A stretch of DNA of 64,000 nucleotides, taken from Flagellimonas eckloniae (GTDB taxonomy: Bacteria; Bacteroidota; Bacteroidia; Flavobacteriales; Flavobacteriaceae). This document shows, piece after piece, positions 53,908 through 63,842 of this stretch (within the stretch, counting starts at the first letter, position 1; every line of letters starts with the position of its first letter). The stretch is from contig NZ_LCTZ01000002.1 of the NCBI RefSeq assembly GCF_001413955.1, positions 3,148,501-3,212,500 of the forward strand. The letters run 5' to 3'. The translations under genes and the position numbers were made by a program. The notes under the pieces were generated by a model. It was not told the origin of the DNA, searched no databases, and worked only from the letters and a program-made list of their open reading frames with translations.

Positions 53908-56589
53908 ATGAAACAAATTTACTTAGCTTTTGTGGCAATTTTGGTGTCCGCAACGGCATTTTCACAAGGAACAATTACCGGAACGGTTGTAGACGGGGAA
54001 TTGGGAGTTCCGCTTCCGGGGGCCAGCATTATGGTTAGGGGTACAAATAATGGTACTACTACAGATTTTGATGGTAACTTTTCAATTGAAGTATCTGAAA
54101 CAACAGGTTCGCTTGTAATTTCTTACATCGGATTCAGCACAAAAACTATTTCTTTTAGCTCTGCAGGAAGTTTAGGCACTATTTCTTTAAGTGCGGATGC
54201 TGAGGAATTAGAAGGTATAGTCGTTGTGGGTACTGGTATTATTGACTTAGCTAACGATAGACAAACTCCAATTGCAGTTTCTTCCGTCCCCGTAAGAATC
54301 ATTCAGGAGAAGATAGGAACGCAAGATGTTACTATGACATTGGTTAACACACCTTCAGTATATGTTTCCGGTCAAGCCGGTGGTTTTGGGGACACGAACA
54401 TGAGGGTTCGTGGTTTTGATCAGGATAACACAGCTTTCCTTTTAAATGGGCAACCAATAAATGGTATGGAAGATGGTTTAATGTATTGGTCAAACTGGTC
54501 TGGATTAAATGACATAGCATCTGGTGTGCAAATTCAACGAGGTTTAGGGTCTTCAAAATTGGCTATTTCTTCCGTAGGGGGTACCGTAAACTTTGTTACC
54601 AAATCTACTGAGATGAGCGAAGGAGGATTTGGGTATTCAACAGTTGCCAATAATAATTACATAAAAACAAGTGCAGGGTATAATACAGGAATCTCAGAGA
54701 AAGGATGGGGTTTAAGCGTTATGCTTTCGCACTGGCAAGGTGATGGGTATAATGAAGGAAACTTTGGTGAAGGTCAGACGTATTTTATCTCTGCTGGATA
54801 TAGGCCTAATGACAGCCATAACTTCAACTTTTTGATTACTGGTGCTCCTCAGTTCCACGATCAGAATTTTACCAAACCAATAGAGGATTATCTGGAATAT
54901 GGTGTACGTTACAACAACAACTGGGGTACATACAATGGAGAATATATGACGGAAAGAAGAAATTTCTATCATAAACCTGTTGCTAACTTTAACTGGGACT
55001 GGAACATTAATTCAACCACCAACCTTTCTACTGTGCTTTACGCCTCATGGGGTAATGGTGGTGGAACAGGTAACAGGGGTAATAGAATAAGAACCGCTGA
55101 AGGTCGAATAGATTACGATGCTATTTATGCTCAAAATGCTCAAGTTACGGATGGAGCTGGGGTTTATTTTGGTTCGGAAGATGCATATGTAACTCGTGCT
55201 TCAATGAATCTACACAGTTGGTATGGTCTAATTACAAACTTAGAAAAGAAACTTTCTGATAATCTTACCTGGAACATAGGTTATGATTTAAGAACCTATT
55301 ATGGGAAACATTTCAGGGTAGTTTCAGATTTTCATGGCTTAAATTCTTGGACAGAAAATATTCGATTGAGAGATCAAAATAACAATCATGAGACATATGG
55401 AGGTTTTGGAACATATAAATTTGTTACAGCTACAGAAAGTTTTAGACCTTCAGGATGGGCCGCTGCATTTGACACTTATGATACCGAGCAAAAAATAGCA
55501 TATAATAATGAGGAGCGTATTTCTTATGGGGGATTATTTACCCAGTTGGAGTATGCTACAGATACTTTTTCTGCCTTTTTCCAAGGATCGATTTCTAACC
55601 AGTACCACCAAAGATTTGATATTTTTCAATATGCGGATCAAGCATTGATTGATGGCACTTCGCCGCAAGGTACAGATGAACCAATTCCAGCTGGAATTAC
55701 AGATGGGGTAGATTCAGAAAAAGTAAATAATTTAGGATATAATGCTAAAGCTGGCTTTAGCTATAGACCATCTCAGGCTCATAGTTTTTATGTCAACACT
55801 GGTTTCTACAACCGTCAGCCCTATCATGACAATATCTACTTGAATTTCACTAATCAAGTAAATCCATTAACTGAAAACGAAAAGATTCTAGGACTGGAAG
55901 CAGGATATGCTTTCAGCAGCCCTATGTTTTCTGCTACAGTTAACTTGTACAGAACCTCTTGGAAAGATAGGGTTGTTACAAGCTCAGATGTCGTAGATGA
56001 TGTGGTAACATTTGAAAGTAATTTTGGAACATCACAATTACATTCTGGTGTTGAGGTAGATTTTAAATTAAGACCAACGCAAGATTTTTCAATAAATGGT
56101 TTTGCTTCTGTGGGAGATTGGATTTATGACGGTGAGGTTGTAACTCAAGTTACGGATGAAGAGCGAAACGTTTTAAGCACGGAAACAGAGGATGTTGATG
56201 GCGGTAAAGTTGGAGGAGCTGCACAACTTTCAGGAGGTCTTGGACTTGTATATAGAATCTGTGAAATGGTTTCGATTGATTCTGATTTTAGATACTATGA
56301 CAATTTATATTCAGATGTTGGTGCCATAAAAGAGAACTTAGAGTTGCCATCATTTAGCATTTTAGATGCAGGAGTTACTTTTAGAGCGCCAGTAGGTGCC
56401 GATAAATCAAAACAGCTAAAAATTAGAGCCAACATAAATAATGTTCTGGATACGGAATACATTTCTAGACTGACTACAGCTACATTTGCTGAGGCGGGTG
56501 ATGAAACTTATGATGGTATTGCAGTATCTAACCAAGGGTTCTTTGGTTGGGGTAGAACATGGAACGTTACACTTCGTTACGATTTTTAA
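53908..56589 (+). CDS. TonB-dependent receptor with carboxypeptidase-regulatory-like domain
   Basis: 893 residues. Signal peptide (about 1-19), carboxypeptidase-D-regulatory-like domain (about 21-105; GVPLPGASIMVRGTNNGTTT), plug (about 120-235; 'VRGFDQDNTAFLLNGQPING') and barrel, ending in Phe. No SusD-like gene is next to it, so it is not a standard SusCD pair. The ligand is unknown. It has its own terminator at 56615. Confidence 0.9.
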   Translation: MKQIYLAFVAILVSATAFSQGTITGTVVDGELGVPLPGASIMVRGTNNGTTTDFDGNFSIEVSETTGSLVISYIGFSTKTISFSSAGSLGTISLSADAEELEGIVVVGTGIIDLANDRQTPIAVSSVPVRIIQEKIGTQDVTMTLVNTPSVYVSGQAGGFGDTNMRVRGFDQDNTAFLLNGQPINGMEDGLMYWSNWSGLNDIASGVQIQRGLGSSKLAISSVGGTVNFVTKSTEMSEGGFGYSTVANNNYIKTSAGYNTGISEKGWGLSVMLSHWQGDGYNEGNFGEGQTYFISAGYRPNDSHNFNFLITGAPQFHDQNFTKPIEDYLEYGVRYNNNWGTYNGEYMTERRNFYHKPVANFNWDWNINSTTNLSTVLYASWGNGGGTGNRGNRIRTAEGRIDYDAIYAQNAQVTDGAGVYFGSEDAYVTRASMNLHSWYGLITNLEKKLSDNLTWNIGYDLRTYYGKHFRVVSDFHGLNSWTENIRLRDQNNNHETYGGFGTYKFVTATESFRPSGWAAAFDTYDTEQKIAYNNEERISYGGLFTQLEYATDTFSAFFQGSISNQYHQRFDIFQYADQALIDGTSPQGTDEPIPAGITDGVDSEKVNNLGYNAKAGFSYRPSQAHSFYVNTGFYNRQPYHDNIYLNFTNQVNPLTENEKILGLEAGYAFSSPMFSATVNLYRTSWKDRVVTSSDVVDDVVTFESNFGTSQLHSGVEVDFKLRPTQDFSINGFASVGDWIYDGEVVTQVTDEERNVLSTETEDVDGGKVGGAAQLSGGLGLVYRICEMVSIDSDFRYYDNLYSDVGAIKENLELPSFSILDAGVTFRAPVGADKSKQLKIRANINNVLDTEYISRLTTATFAEAGDETYDGIAVSNQGFFGWGRTWNVTLRYDF

Positions 56590-56614
56590 TTTGTGAAAAG
56601 AATAGTTTAGATAG

Positions 56615-56642
56615 AAAACCCCGCAATTGCGGGGTTTTTTTA
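56615..56642 (+). terminator. Intrinsic terminator after the TonB receptor
   Basis: AAAACCCCGC and GCGGGGTTTT around AATT, followed by T-runs. Confidence 0.9.
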
Positions 56643-56682
56643 TATCTAAAAATCAGTTACATTTAAACTTTAAAACTTCGTT

Positions 56683-57120
56683 ATGCAAATTTTACAAAAC
56701 GTACATTCATATTTGGCCTACATTGTATTGGCCATTTTAATTTTAGCAGTTTTTAATGCACTTGCTGGTTGGTTGGGAAAGAAAGAATTTCGTTTTGAAA
56801 AAGATTTTAGGATAAGTCTTTTTGCGTTGATTTTGAGCCATATTCAGTTAGTATTAGGTCTCATACTATACTTTGTATCGGCAAATGGATTAAAGGCAAT
56901 ACAGACTCTGGGCATGGGAGGGCTGAATGCTCCTGCACGGCTATTGGCTGTGGAGCACCCCTTTATCAATATTATAGCTATTGTATTGATTACCATTGGT
57001 TGGTCTAGGCACAAGAAAAAGCTTGAAAGTGTCGCAAAATTTAAAAGTATTGCGATTTTTTATGGTCTGGGTCTACTTTTAATTTTAAGCCGTATTCCTT
57101 GGGGGCAATGGTTTAACTAA
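56683..57120 (+). CDS. Four-helix membrane protein conserved in Bacteroidota
   Basis: 145 residues with four membrane helices (about 8-30, 45-68, 92-110, 122-140). His residues lie in or near helices 2 and 3 (LSHIQLVLG, VEHPFINI), as in some heme-bearing four-helix proteins, but heme binding is only a possibility. I recognise the protein type from Bacteroidota but no function. It lies alone between a terminator and the convergent nuclease. Confidence 0.7.
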   Translation: MQILQNVHSYLAYIVLAILILAVFNALAGWLGKKEFRFEKDFRISLFALILSHIQLVLGLILYFVSANGLKAIQTLGMGGLNAPARLLAVEHPFINIIAIVLITIGWSRHKKKLESVAKFKSIAIFYGLGLLLILSRIPWGQWFN

Positions 57121-57153
57121 CAGTGGACATTACCTAATCAAGTGGTAATCTGA

Positions 57154-58191
57154 TTACTCTACCTCTCTTACCAAATATAAATACACCGGGAAGTGGTCGC
57201 TATAACCACCGGTGTAATTGCTTCCTGAGTATGTTCTAAATGGATACCCTTTATACTTTCCTTTTATGGTTCTAATTTTAGAAGGTGCATATATACCAGC
57301 TTTCCAATACGAATAGTACTCTTTGCTTTTGCCGATTAAATTGGAAGTCATAAAGAATTGGTCAAAAAGGTTCCATTTATCCCTATAAGCCAAAGACCCG
57401 AGTCCTTTTTTATGTAGTTTTTCCATTGGGTTAAAAAGACGTAAACTATCCAATTGATTTTCTTTGCCAATGGTTTTCAGAACTTTTTTTAAACTATCAT
57501 CCCTGGGATCATCATTAAGGTCTCCCATACTTATAATTTTTGCATCAATGTTAAGTTTTTGAATGGAATCAATGATACGTTTGTTCAAAAACGCGGCCCT
57601 AAGTCTATTAGGTGCACTTTTGCTTGCTCCGCCCCTTCTTGATGGCCAATGGTTAACTATAAAATAAAATTCCTCATCGTCCAACAATCCACCTACCACG
57701 AGTTGATCTCGGGTATAATTTCGTTGCCCCATCTCATCAAAAAGCAATAACCTATGGCTTTTGAATGATGATGGTAGGTAAGAAGCTTTTTTATAAAGTA
57801 GTGCGACATCAATTCCGCGTTCGTCAGGAGAATCAAAATGGACAATTCCATAATCCCTTTCCAATAAATTTGGATGATTGACCAAGTCTTTAATTACATT
57901 TTTGTTCTCAACTTCACACAAGCCAATGATATCTGGAGATGTATCCGTCGTCTCCCCACCTATTTTTGAAAGAACATTTGATATGTGTTCAATCTTTTTT
58001 TCATAGCGCTCATCCGTCCAATTATAGCTGCCATCTGGAGTGCGTTCATCATCAAAAATTAAGGTGTCGTTTACGGTGTCAAAAAGATTTTCAACATTGT
58101 AAAAAGCTATGGTTCTTACCCTGTATGTTTTTTGGGATTGGGCAAATAAAGAAATGGACATTAGTATTGGTAGGTATCGTAAAAAATGCAT
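57154..58191 (-). CDS. Secreted endonuclease/exonuclease/phosphatase-family nuclease
   Basis: 345 residues. A signal peptide (about 1-20) precedes an EEP domain with FYNVENLFD, the metal-binding Glu in GLCEVEN, NHWPSRRGG, the catalytic GDLNDDP and the final SDHFPVY. All active-site positions of this Mg-dependent nuclease/phosphatase family are kept. A secreted member suggests hydrolysis of extracellular nucleic acid or phosphodiesters. It is divergent from the TonB receptor at 58299, with 107 bases between start codons, a shared control region. Confidence 0.87.
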   Translation of the reverse strand: MHFLRYLPILMSISLFAQSQKTYRVRTIAFYNVENLFDTVNDTLIFDDERTPDGSYNWTDERYEKKIEHISNVLSKIGGETTDTSPDIIGLCEVENKNVIKDLVNHPNLLERDYGIVHFDSPDERGIDVALLYKKASYLPSSFKSHRLLLFDEMGQRNYTRDQLVVGGLLDDEEFYFIVNHWPSRRGGASKSAPNRLRAAFLNKRIIDSIQKLNIDAKIISMGDLNDDPRDDSLKKVLKTIGKENQLDSLRLFNPMEKLHKKGLGSLAYRDKWNLFDQFFMTSNLIGKSKEYYSYWKAGIYAPSKIRTIKGKYKGYPFRTYSGSNYTGGYSDHFPVYLYLVREVE

Positions 58192-58298
58192 TTGGGCTTT
58201 GATTTTAATTCAAAAATAATTAGAATTGTCTTCTTTTCAATCCGAAAAGTAAGATAATAACCCCTTATTTATAATTATTAACCTACTTAGGTAAGCCT

Positions 58299-61037
58299 AT
58301 GAGAACTGCTTTGTTCTTTGTGGTGCTCTGCTGTTCTTCCTTTATATATGGTCAGCAAAGCACTATTATTTCTGGTACCATAAAAGATGGAATCACAAAA
58401 AAAACGATTCCGAACGCAATTATTGCTATAAATGGTTTATCCGTTGAATCCAATACGGATATAAGCGGAAAGTTTACATTGGAGACTTCACAAATAGGGG
58501 AACATATTCTAAACATAAATGCCCCCGATTACCTTTCCAAAAGACTCCCAATTATTTTAGAATTTGGATTTATAGATTTTGGAGAGATAGTTTTGGAAAA
58601 AGACATCACTACGGAAAAGGCAGACAATCTTATCACTCTAACAGACGGAGACCTATCTGATGATGAACAAACCATATCCGGTTCCTTAAGCCTGTTACAA
58701 TCAACCAAGGACATATTTTTGAATAGGGCCGCATTCGATTTTGGACAAGCTTTTTTTAGAGTTAGAGGATATGACTCCAGCAATGGTGAAGTTTTGCTTA
58801 ATGGAATTTCCATGAATAAATTTTTTGACGGTAGACCTCAATGGAATAATTGGGGAGGCTTAAATGACGTGATTAGAAACCAAGAATTTACAAATGGTCT
58901 GGCTATTAATCCCTATACGTTTGGAGGAATTCTTGGAAACACCAATATTGATACGAGACCTTCTGGGCTACGTCCTGGCATTCGATTATCCAGTTCTGTT
59001 TCAAACCGCACTTACGGAGGTAGAATCATGACTACATACAATTCGGGATTAAAAGAAAATGGATTGGCCTATTCGCTTTCCTCCTCAAGAAGGTGGGCAA
59101 AGAGTGGCTACATTGAAGGTACGCTGTATGATGCCTATTCCTTTTTTGGCTCTTTGGAATATAAATTGAATAATAATAGTCTGGCGTTGACCTCTATTTT
59201 GGCAAAAAACAGGCGCGGACGTTCATCGGCTATCACAGAGGAAGTATTTGATTTAATGGGGAACCGATATAACCCCTATTGGGGAAATCAAGATGGAGAA
59301 ATACGAAACACCAGAGAACGCGACATTTTTGAGCCCTTGTTCATGTTGAACCACTTTTTAGAAACTGAAAAACTAAATTGGAATACAGGGATTGCCTATC
59401 AATTTGGCACTTCCTCTAGAAGTAGGTTAGGATATTTCAATGCCCCAAACCCAGACCCCACCTATTATAGGTATCTACCAAGCTATCACATTAATAGCGC
59501 TATTGGGGCAGATTTCACCAATGCGAATTTGGCAAGAGAAGGATTTCTAGAAAACTCGCAAATTAATTGGGAGCAATTGTATACCGCCAATTCCAATACG
59601 CTTAACACCGGGAAAGCAGCTTATGTTTTGTATGATGATGTGGTCAAGGACACTCAGATAACAGTGTCTAGTAATATAAATTACACTATGAATGAACATT
59701 TTGACTTGGGTTTTGGTGGAAATTATAAAGCATTGACATCCAATAGTTTTGCCGAGATTTATGATTTATTGGGAGCGGATTTCCATGAGGATATTGACTC
59801 CTTTTCCGATACTGCCAATGATTTGGAAGGAAATTTAATGAAAACCCAAGATGAGAAATTCAACTACCATTACAGAATGGATGTCTCGCAAATCAATGGT
59901 TTTGGACAAATTAATGCAAGCTATAATCAATGGAGTGGTTTTGCAACTGCTTCTTTTTCAAGTTCAAATTTTCAAAGAGAAGGGATTTTCAAAAATGAAC
60001 GTTTCTTGGAAAATTCTCAGGGCAAGAGTGAAAAAGTATCATTTTCCAATATTGGATTGAAAGCTGGATTGAGTTATTTCTATTCTGGACGGCATTGGTT
60101 CACGGCAAATGGAGCCGTTATAAACAAGCCTCCAACACTTCAAAATATATTTATCAATCCAAGAGAGAATAACAATATAGTTCCCAAAATTCAAAATGAA
60201 ACCATTACTACAATCGATATTAATTATTTTATCCGCTTACCGGATTTAACGGGAAGACTGAGTGCGTTCTACACAAGATTCCAGAACACAACGGATATTA
60301 ATTTCTTTTTTGTGGATTCCGGTGTCGGGTCAGATTTTGTACAAGAAGTTGTGACCGATTTGGACAAACTTCATAAGGGGATAGAACTGGGATTGGAATA
60401 TGAAGTTTCTTCAAATGTAAAAATATCTTTTGTTGGAAACTTGGGAGCATATGTTTATGCAAGCGACCCTTCTGTTCAAATAAATTTTGACACTGCTGGT
60501 GCAGAAGAGGATTTAATTGACCCCGAAGGGACTATAGATTTGGGAGTTTCTAAATTAAAAGACCTAAAACTTGCCCAAGGGCCTCAAACCGCATTTGCGC
60601 TAGGACTGGAATACAGGAGTCCAAAATATTGGTGGATAGGGGCATCTACCAATTATTTGGCAGACAACTATGCCAATATTTCAACAATTACCCGCACCCA
60701 GAGCTTTCTATTGGATCCGGAAACCGGTGAACGCTTTGTAGATGCCACGGATGAAAATGTTGCGCAAATTTTAGAACAGCAAAGCCTGGATAAGATATAT
60801 CTACTCAATCTGGTTGGAGGCAAATCGTGGCTAATAAATAAAAAGTATATCAGTGCTTTTGCCAGTATTAACAATGCTTTTGATTCAGTTTTTAGAACAG
60901 GAGGTTATGAGCAGAGCAGAAACGGGAACTATGGACAATTACGGCAGGACAACCTGAGTGGAAAACCTTCCTTTGCCCCCAAATACTGGTATGGCTTTGG
61001 GCGAACCTATTTTTTGAATTTGGCGATAAGCTTTTAA
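58299..61037 (+). CDS. TonB-dependent receptor of the putative nucleic-acid locus
   Basis: 912 residues. Signal peptide (about 1-18), a carboxypeptidase-regulatory-like domain (about 22-95; ISGTIKDGITKKTIPNAIIA), plug-like region (about 125-250, 'FFRVRGYDSSNGEVLLNG') and a barrel. It is followed after nine bases by the DUF5689 lipoprotein, a receptor-lipoprotein pair like SusC/SusD in outline but with a different lipoprotein family. Together with the nuclease it may take up products of DNA breakdown; this is inference. Confidence 0.88.
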   Translation: MRTALFFVVLCCSSFIYGQQSTIISGTIKDGITKKTIPNAIIAINGLSVESNTDISGKFTLETSQIGEHILNINAPDYLSKRLPIILEFGFIDFGEIVLEKDITTEKADNLITLTDGDLSDDEQTISGSLSLLQSTKDIFLNRAAFDFGQAFFRVRGYDSSNGEVLLNGISMNKFFDGRPQWNNWGGLNDVIRNQEFTNGLAINPYTFGGILGNTNIDTRPSGLRPGIRLSSSVSNRTYGGRIMTTYNSGLKENGLAYSLSSSRRWAKSGYIEGTLYDAYSFFGSLEYKLNNNSLALTSILAKNRRGRSSAITEEVFDLMGNRYNPYWGNQDGEIRNTRERDIFEPLFMLNHFLETEKLNWNTGIAYQFGTSSRSRLGYFNAPNPDPTYYRYLPSYHINSAIGADFTNANLAREGFLENSQINWEQLYTANSNTLNTGKAAYVLYDDVVKDTQITVSSNINYTMNEHFDLGFGGNYKALTSNSFAEIYDLLGADFHEDIDSFSDTANDLEGNLMKTQDEKFNYHYRMDVSQINGFGQINASYNQWSGFATASFSSSNFQREGIFKNERFLENSQGKSEKVSFSNIGLKAGLSYFYSGRHWFTANGAVINKPPTLQNIFINPRENNNIVPKIQNETITTIDINYFIRLPDLTGRLSAFYTRFQNTTDINFFFVDSGVGSDFVQEVVTDLDKLHKGIELGLEYEVSSNVKISFVGNLGAYVYASDPSVQINFDTAGAEEDLIDPEGTIDLGVSKLKDLKLAQGPQTAFALGLEYRSPKYWWIGASTNYLADNYANISTITRTQSFLLDPETGERFVDATDENVAQILEQQSLDKIYLLNLVGGKSWLINKKYISAFASINNAFDSVFRTGGYEQSRNGNYGQLRQDNLSGKPSFAPKYWYGFGRTYFLNLAISF

Positions 61038-61046
61038 TACAGAAGT

Positions 61047-62408
61047 ATGATTAAAAAACTGACTCCCTTAGCAATTATAATATGTTCTATCCTTTTTTCG
61101 TGTGTAAAAAGCAGGGATTTTGATGGATTGTCAAAAAGCTGCTCCAACAGTTTGGAAGCGAATGCCACTTTTGATGAAGTAGTGGCTTTGTATCAAGGAG
61201 AGACAATCCAAATTCATGAAGATTGGATTATTGAGGGGTATGTTGTTTCTTCAGATAGGGCAGGAAATTTTTTTAGTGTAATTCATGTTCAAAATCATCC
61301 AGTCCAGCCAACCAAAGGTTTACAGGTTGAAATAGATTTAAGGGATTCTCACTTAGTGTACGAAATTGGAAGCAGGTTGCTAATTAAGACAAAGGAGTTA
61401 TATCTGGGAAAAAGTGGGGAGACCTTTAAATTGGGAGGAACATTTTCAGCGTTTGGAAATATTTCCGTTGGAAGATTACCTGCCTTAAAAGTGCCCGAAC
61501 ATATTTTTTTGCCATGCGATGAAGGAGAATTGTTGCAACCAACAGTAATTTCTGTTGATAGTGTTTCTGACCTTCATGTTAATACATTGGTACGTTTTGA
61601 TGATGTTGAAATAAGCGAAGATGAACTGGGGTTGTCCTTCGCTGTTGAAACAGAAGAAACAGAACGAACTCTTATGGATTGCAATGAAAATAAAATCACC
61701 TTATTGAATAGCGGTTTTTCTGATTTTCAAGAAGATATTTTACCAGAGGGAAATGGAACAATTACAGGAGTTTTACTAAAAGATGGGAATGATTTTCAAC
61801 TTGTAATCCGGGATTTGGATGATATTGATTTTAGCAATGAACGCTGTCCCGAGATTATCACGGAATTTACTTCAACGAAAGTTTTTATTTCAGAACTGGC
61901 AGATCCAAACAACAATTCAGGAGCGCGCTTTTTAGAATTGTATAATTCAGGATCAGAACCATTGGATTTGAACCAATGGACGTTACGGCGCTATACAAAC
62001 GCGAATACCGAAGTTAGTTCCACTATTGATTTATCAGGATTTGTAATTGCTGCGGAAAGCTCATTCGTAATAGCACCTAACCCAACTGAATTTGAATTTA
62101 TCTATGGCTTTGCGCCAGACTTAGGGGTATCCACAAACAGCCCAGCAGATTCCAATGGAGATGATAATTTGGAATTGGTGGACCCTTTTGGAACTGTAAT
62201 AGATGTCTTTGGAATTATTGGTGAAGATGGTTCTGGCACCAATCATGAATTTGAGGATGGCAGAGCATTTCGGAACGCAGAAATTATCGAAGGCAACCCC
62301 AACTACACCTTTGGAGAATGGACTATTTTCAATGATACGGGAGATGCTGGAACCATAGACCAACCCCAAAATGCCCCGGAAGATTTTTCCCCTGGATTAA
62401 GAGATTAA
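61047..62408 (+). CDS. DUF5689 / lamin-tail domain lipoprotein
   Basis: 453 residues. The signal ends ILFSC (Cys19 lipid anchor). DUF5689 (about 40-275; 'WIIEGYVVSSDRAGNFFSVI', an OB-fold-like domain) is followed by a lamin-tail domain (about 285-400; 'VFISELADPNNNSGARFLELYNSG', GWTLRR-like LNQWTLRRY). The LTD occurs in many secreted bacterial nucleases, and OB folds bind nucleic acids, which supports a role in binding extracellular DNA or RNA. It is probably the surface lipoprotein partner of the TonB receptor upstream. Confidence 0.87.
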   Translation: MIKKLTPLAIIICSILFSCVKSRDFDGLSKSCSNSLEANATFDEVVALYQGETIQIHEDWIIEGYVVSSDRAGNFFSVIHVQNHPVQPTKGLQVEIDLRDSHLVYEIGSRLLIKTKELYLGKSGETFKLGGTFSAFGNISVGRLPALKVPEHIFLPCDEGELLQPTVISVDSVSDLHVNTLVRFDDVEISEDELGLSFAVETEETERTLMDCNENKITLLNSGFSDFQEDILPEGNGTITGVLLKDGNDFQLVIRDLDDIDFSNERCPEIITEFTSTKVFISELADPNNNSGARFLELYNSGSEPLDLNQWTLRRYTNANTEVSSTIDLSGFVIAAESSFVIAPNPTEFEFIYGFAPDLGVSTNSPADSNGDDNLELVDPFGTVIDVFGIIGEDGSGTNHEFEDGRAFRNAEIIEGNPNYTFGEWTIFNDTGDAGTIDQPQNAPEDFSPGLRD

Positions 62409-62436
62409 ATGGCGCAATTTTGACCGGGATAGAATA

Positions 62437-62700
62437 TTATTTAACAAAAATAAAGTAGATACCAACAAAGCTACCCACCTCAATAAAAAACCAAATCAGT
62501 TTTGAGACGGTTATTTTTCTATTGGCACTTTTGTAATTTTTAGCCCCTAACTCAAATTGTTCTGAGGTAGGACCTGCCTTTCTTTTGGCCAAATCCTGGC
62601 ACTCCCTAGAAAAGCTGTTCAATTCTTTTGAATTCTGGATGATTTTTATCAACTTATAAATCCAAAAAGAAACGACAACACCTATAAGTATATTAATCAT
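62437..62700 (-). CDS. Small two-helix membrane protein
   Basis: 87 residues: one membrane segment at 2-20 and another at 66-85, with a charged loop (SKELNSFSRECQDLAKRKAG) between. No family is recognised. Its start codon and that of the divergent gene are only 18 bases apart, so the promoters must overlap or lie within coding sequence. Confidence 0.6.
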   Translation of the reverse strand: MINILIGVVVSFWIYKLIKIIQNSKELNSFSRECQDLAKRKAGPTSEQFELGAKNYKSANRKITVSKLIWFFIEVGSFVGIYFIFVK

Positions 62701-62718
62701 CGCAAAAGTTTAGACCTG

Positions 62719-63213
62719 TTGAAAGATAAAAAAATAGCACCATTTAAATCGGATAAAACCATAAAGATAAAACCCCTGTATAGCCTTTTGATTTTGGGAA
62801 TTGCACAATTGTACGGGGCTTTTGTGATATTTAGGTTGGGGGTCTTAACAATAAAGGAGGATTGGATAAATACGGTTTGCCTTTTGGGTTCTTTAGGGTT
62901 GGTAGTGTGGGCAGGCTACATACTTAATGCCTTTTCCAGATATTTTAGACTAAAGGACAATAAGATTATCTTTAAAAAGGGGATGTTTCTTTTTTTTGGA
63001 ATTGAATTGGAGTACAGTTATATAAAGGACTTGGAAATAAAAGTGTACAGTTCGGACTTGACCTTGGATATTTACCTAAATCAAAGCGAAGAACCAATTC
63101 CCTTATCCGCCTCATATATGAAATTAAAAGACTTCCATGAGGTCTACAAAACTCTTGTTGAAATCCAATCTCAGAACAACAAGGAAGAGTTTAAGCCTTC
63201 AATAAAAAGATAG
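62719..63213 (+). CDS. Membrane protein with PH-like domain
   Basis: 164 residues from a TTG start at 62719, as no in-frame ATG exists upstream in the short gap. Two membrane helices (about 20-40 and 52-72) are followed by a small beta-rich cytosolic domain (about 75-155; 'YFRLKDNKIIFKKGMF', 'YSYIKDLEIKVYS') like bacterial PH (DUF304) domains. The role is unknown. The TTG start implies low or regulated translation. Confidence 0.65.
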   Translation: MKDKKIAPFKSDKTIKIKPLYSLLILGIAQLYGAFVIFRLGVLTIKEDWINTVCLLGSLGLVVWAGYILNAFSRYFRLKDNKIIFKKGMFLFFGIELEYSYIKDLEIKVYSSDLTLDIYLNQSEEPIPLSASYMKLKDFHEVYKTLVEIQSQNNKEEFKPSIKR

Positions 63214-63221
63214 GTTTTTGC

Positions 63222-63752
63222 TTAAAAAGGCTTATACCCAAATTTTTGTCCACCTACAGATGCGTCTGCCATTAAGCCAGCTTTTGGCAAGGCAAAAACT
63301 GCTACACCATCCTTATATTTTGCATTAGCGGCAATTCCGGATTTTAGGGCAACTGCAGATGCCTCGGCAGCAAATTCAAACTTACCTTCTTTAAAGCGCT
63401 CCAAATCTACTTGGGTCTCAAAAAAGATAATTTCAATAATGGCCTGTCCACCAGCTTGGAAACCAACATTAAGTTTTTTGAGATTTGCCATTCCTACGCT
63501 CTGACCTTCTTCATATAGTACACCATTTCCTGATGCGCCCCCAATTATAAAACCACCTTTGCCCACATTTGGAAAAAGCACATACCCTGCAGAGTTTTCA
63601 AAAAACCGCTCTAGTGCACTATCCGCTTTCAACAAGGTCTTCTTTGCCTTTTTGGCATCGTTCATTATTTTTCTATCCTTCTTATCCTGAGCCGTAACAC
63701 AAACGGTCAACAATAGTATTGAAACCAGCATTAGGGATTTTAAAGTTCTCAT
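63222..63752 (-). CDS. SYLF (Ysc84-like) lipid-binding protein
   Basis: 176 residues with a signal peptide (about 1-21). The SYLF domain (about 40-176) is clear: AGYVLFPNVGKGGFIIGGASGNG, 'VGFQAGGQAIIEIIFF' and 'FALPKAGLMADASVGGQKFGY'. SYLF/Ysc84 domains bind lipids or actin in eukaryotes; in bacteria the exported form is of unknown use. Stable and complete. It lies nine bases after the convergent gene end. Confidence 0.85.
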   Translation of the reverse strand: MRTLKSLMLVSILLLTVCVTAQDKKDRKIMNDAKKAKKTLLKADSALERFFENSAGYVLFPNVGKGGFIIGGASGNGVLYEEGQSVGMANLKKLNVGFQAGGQAIIEIIFFETQVDLERFKEGKFEFAAEASAVALKSGIAANAKYKDGVAVFALPKAGLMADASVGGQKFGYKPF

Positions 63753-63790
63753 ATTCTCGATTTATTAAACGTAAAACGAAGGTAAAAAAT

Positions 63791-63817
63791 AAACCCCTTT
63801 CAATAAGAAAGGGGTTT
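63791..63817 (-). terminator. Terminator of the DinB gene
   Basis: Read on the minus strand, AAACCCCTTTC and GAAAGGGGTTT arms with a TTATT loop are followed by TATTTTTT. Confidence 0.75.
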
Positions 63818-63842
63818 GCCAATAATTGTTAATAGAGCATAA

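Noticed and set aside
53908..56589. SusC/SusD polysaccharide-utilisation locus
   Set aside because: No SusD-like lipoprotein, glycoside hydrolase or sulfatase is adjacent; the receptor is alone with its own terminator.
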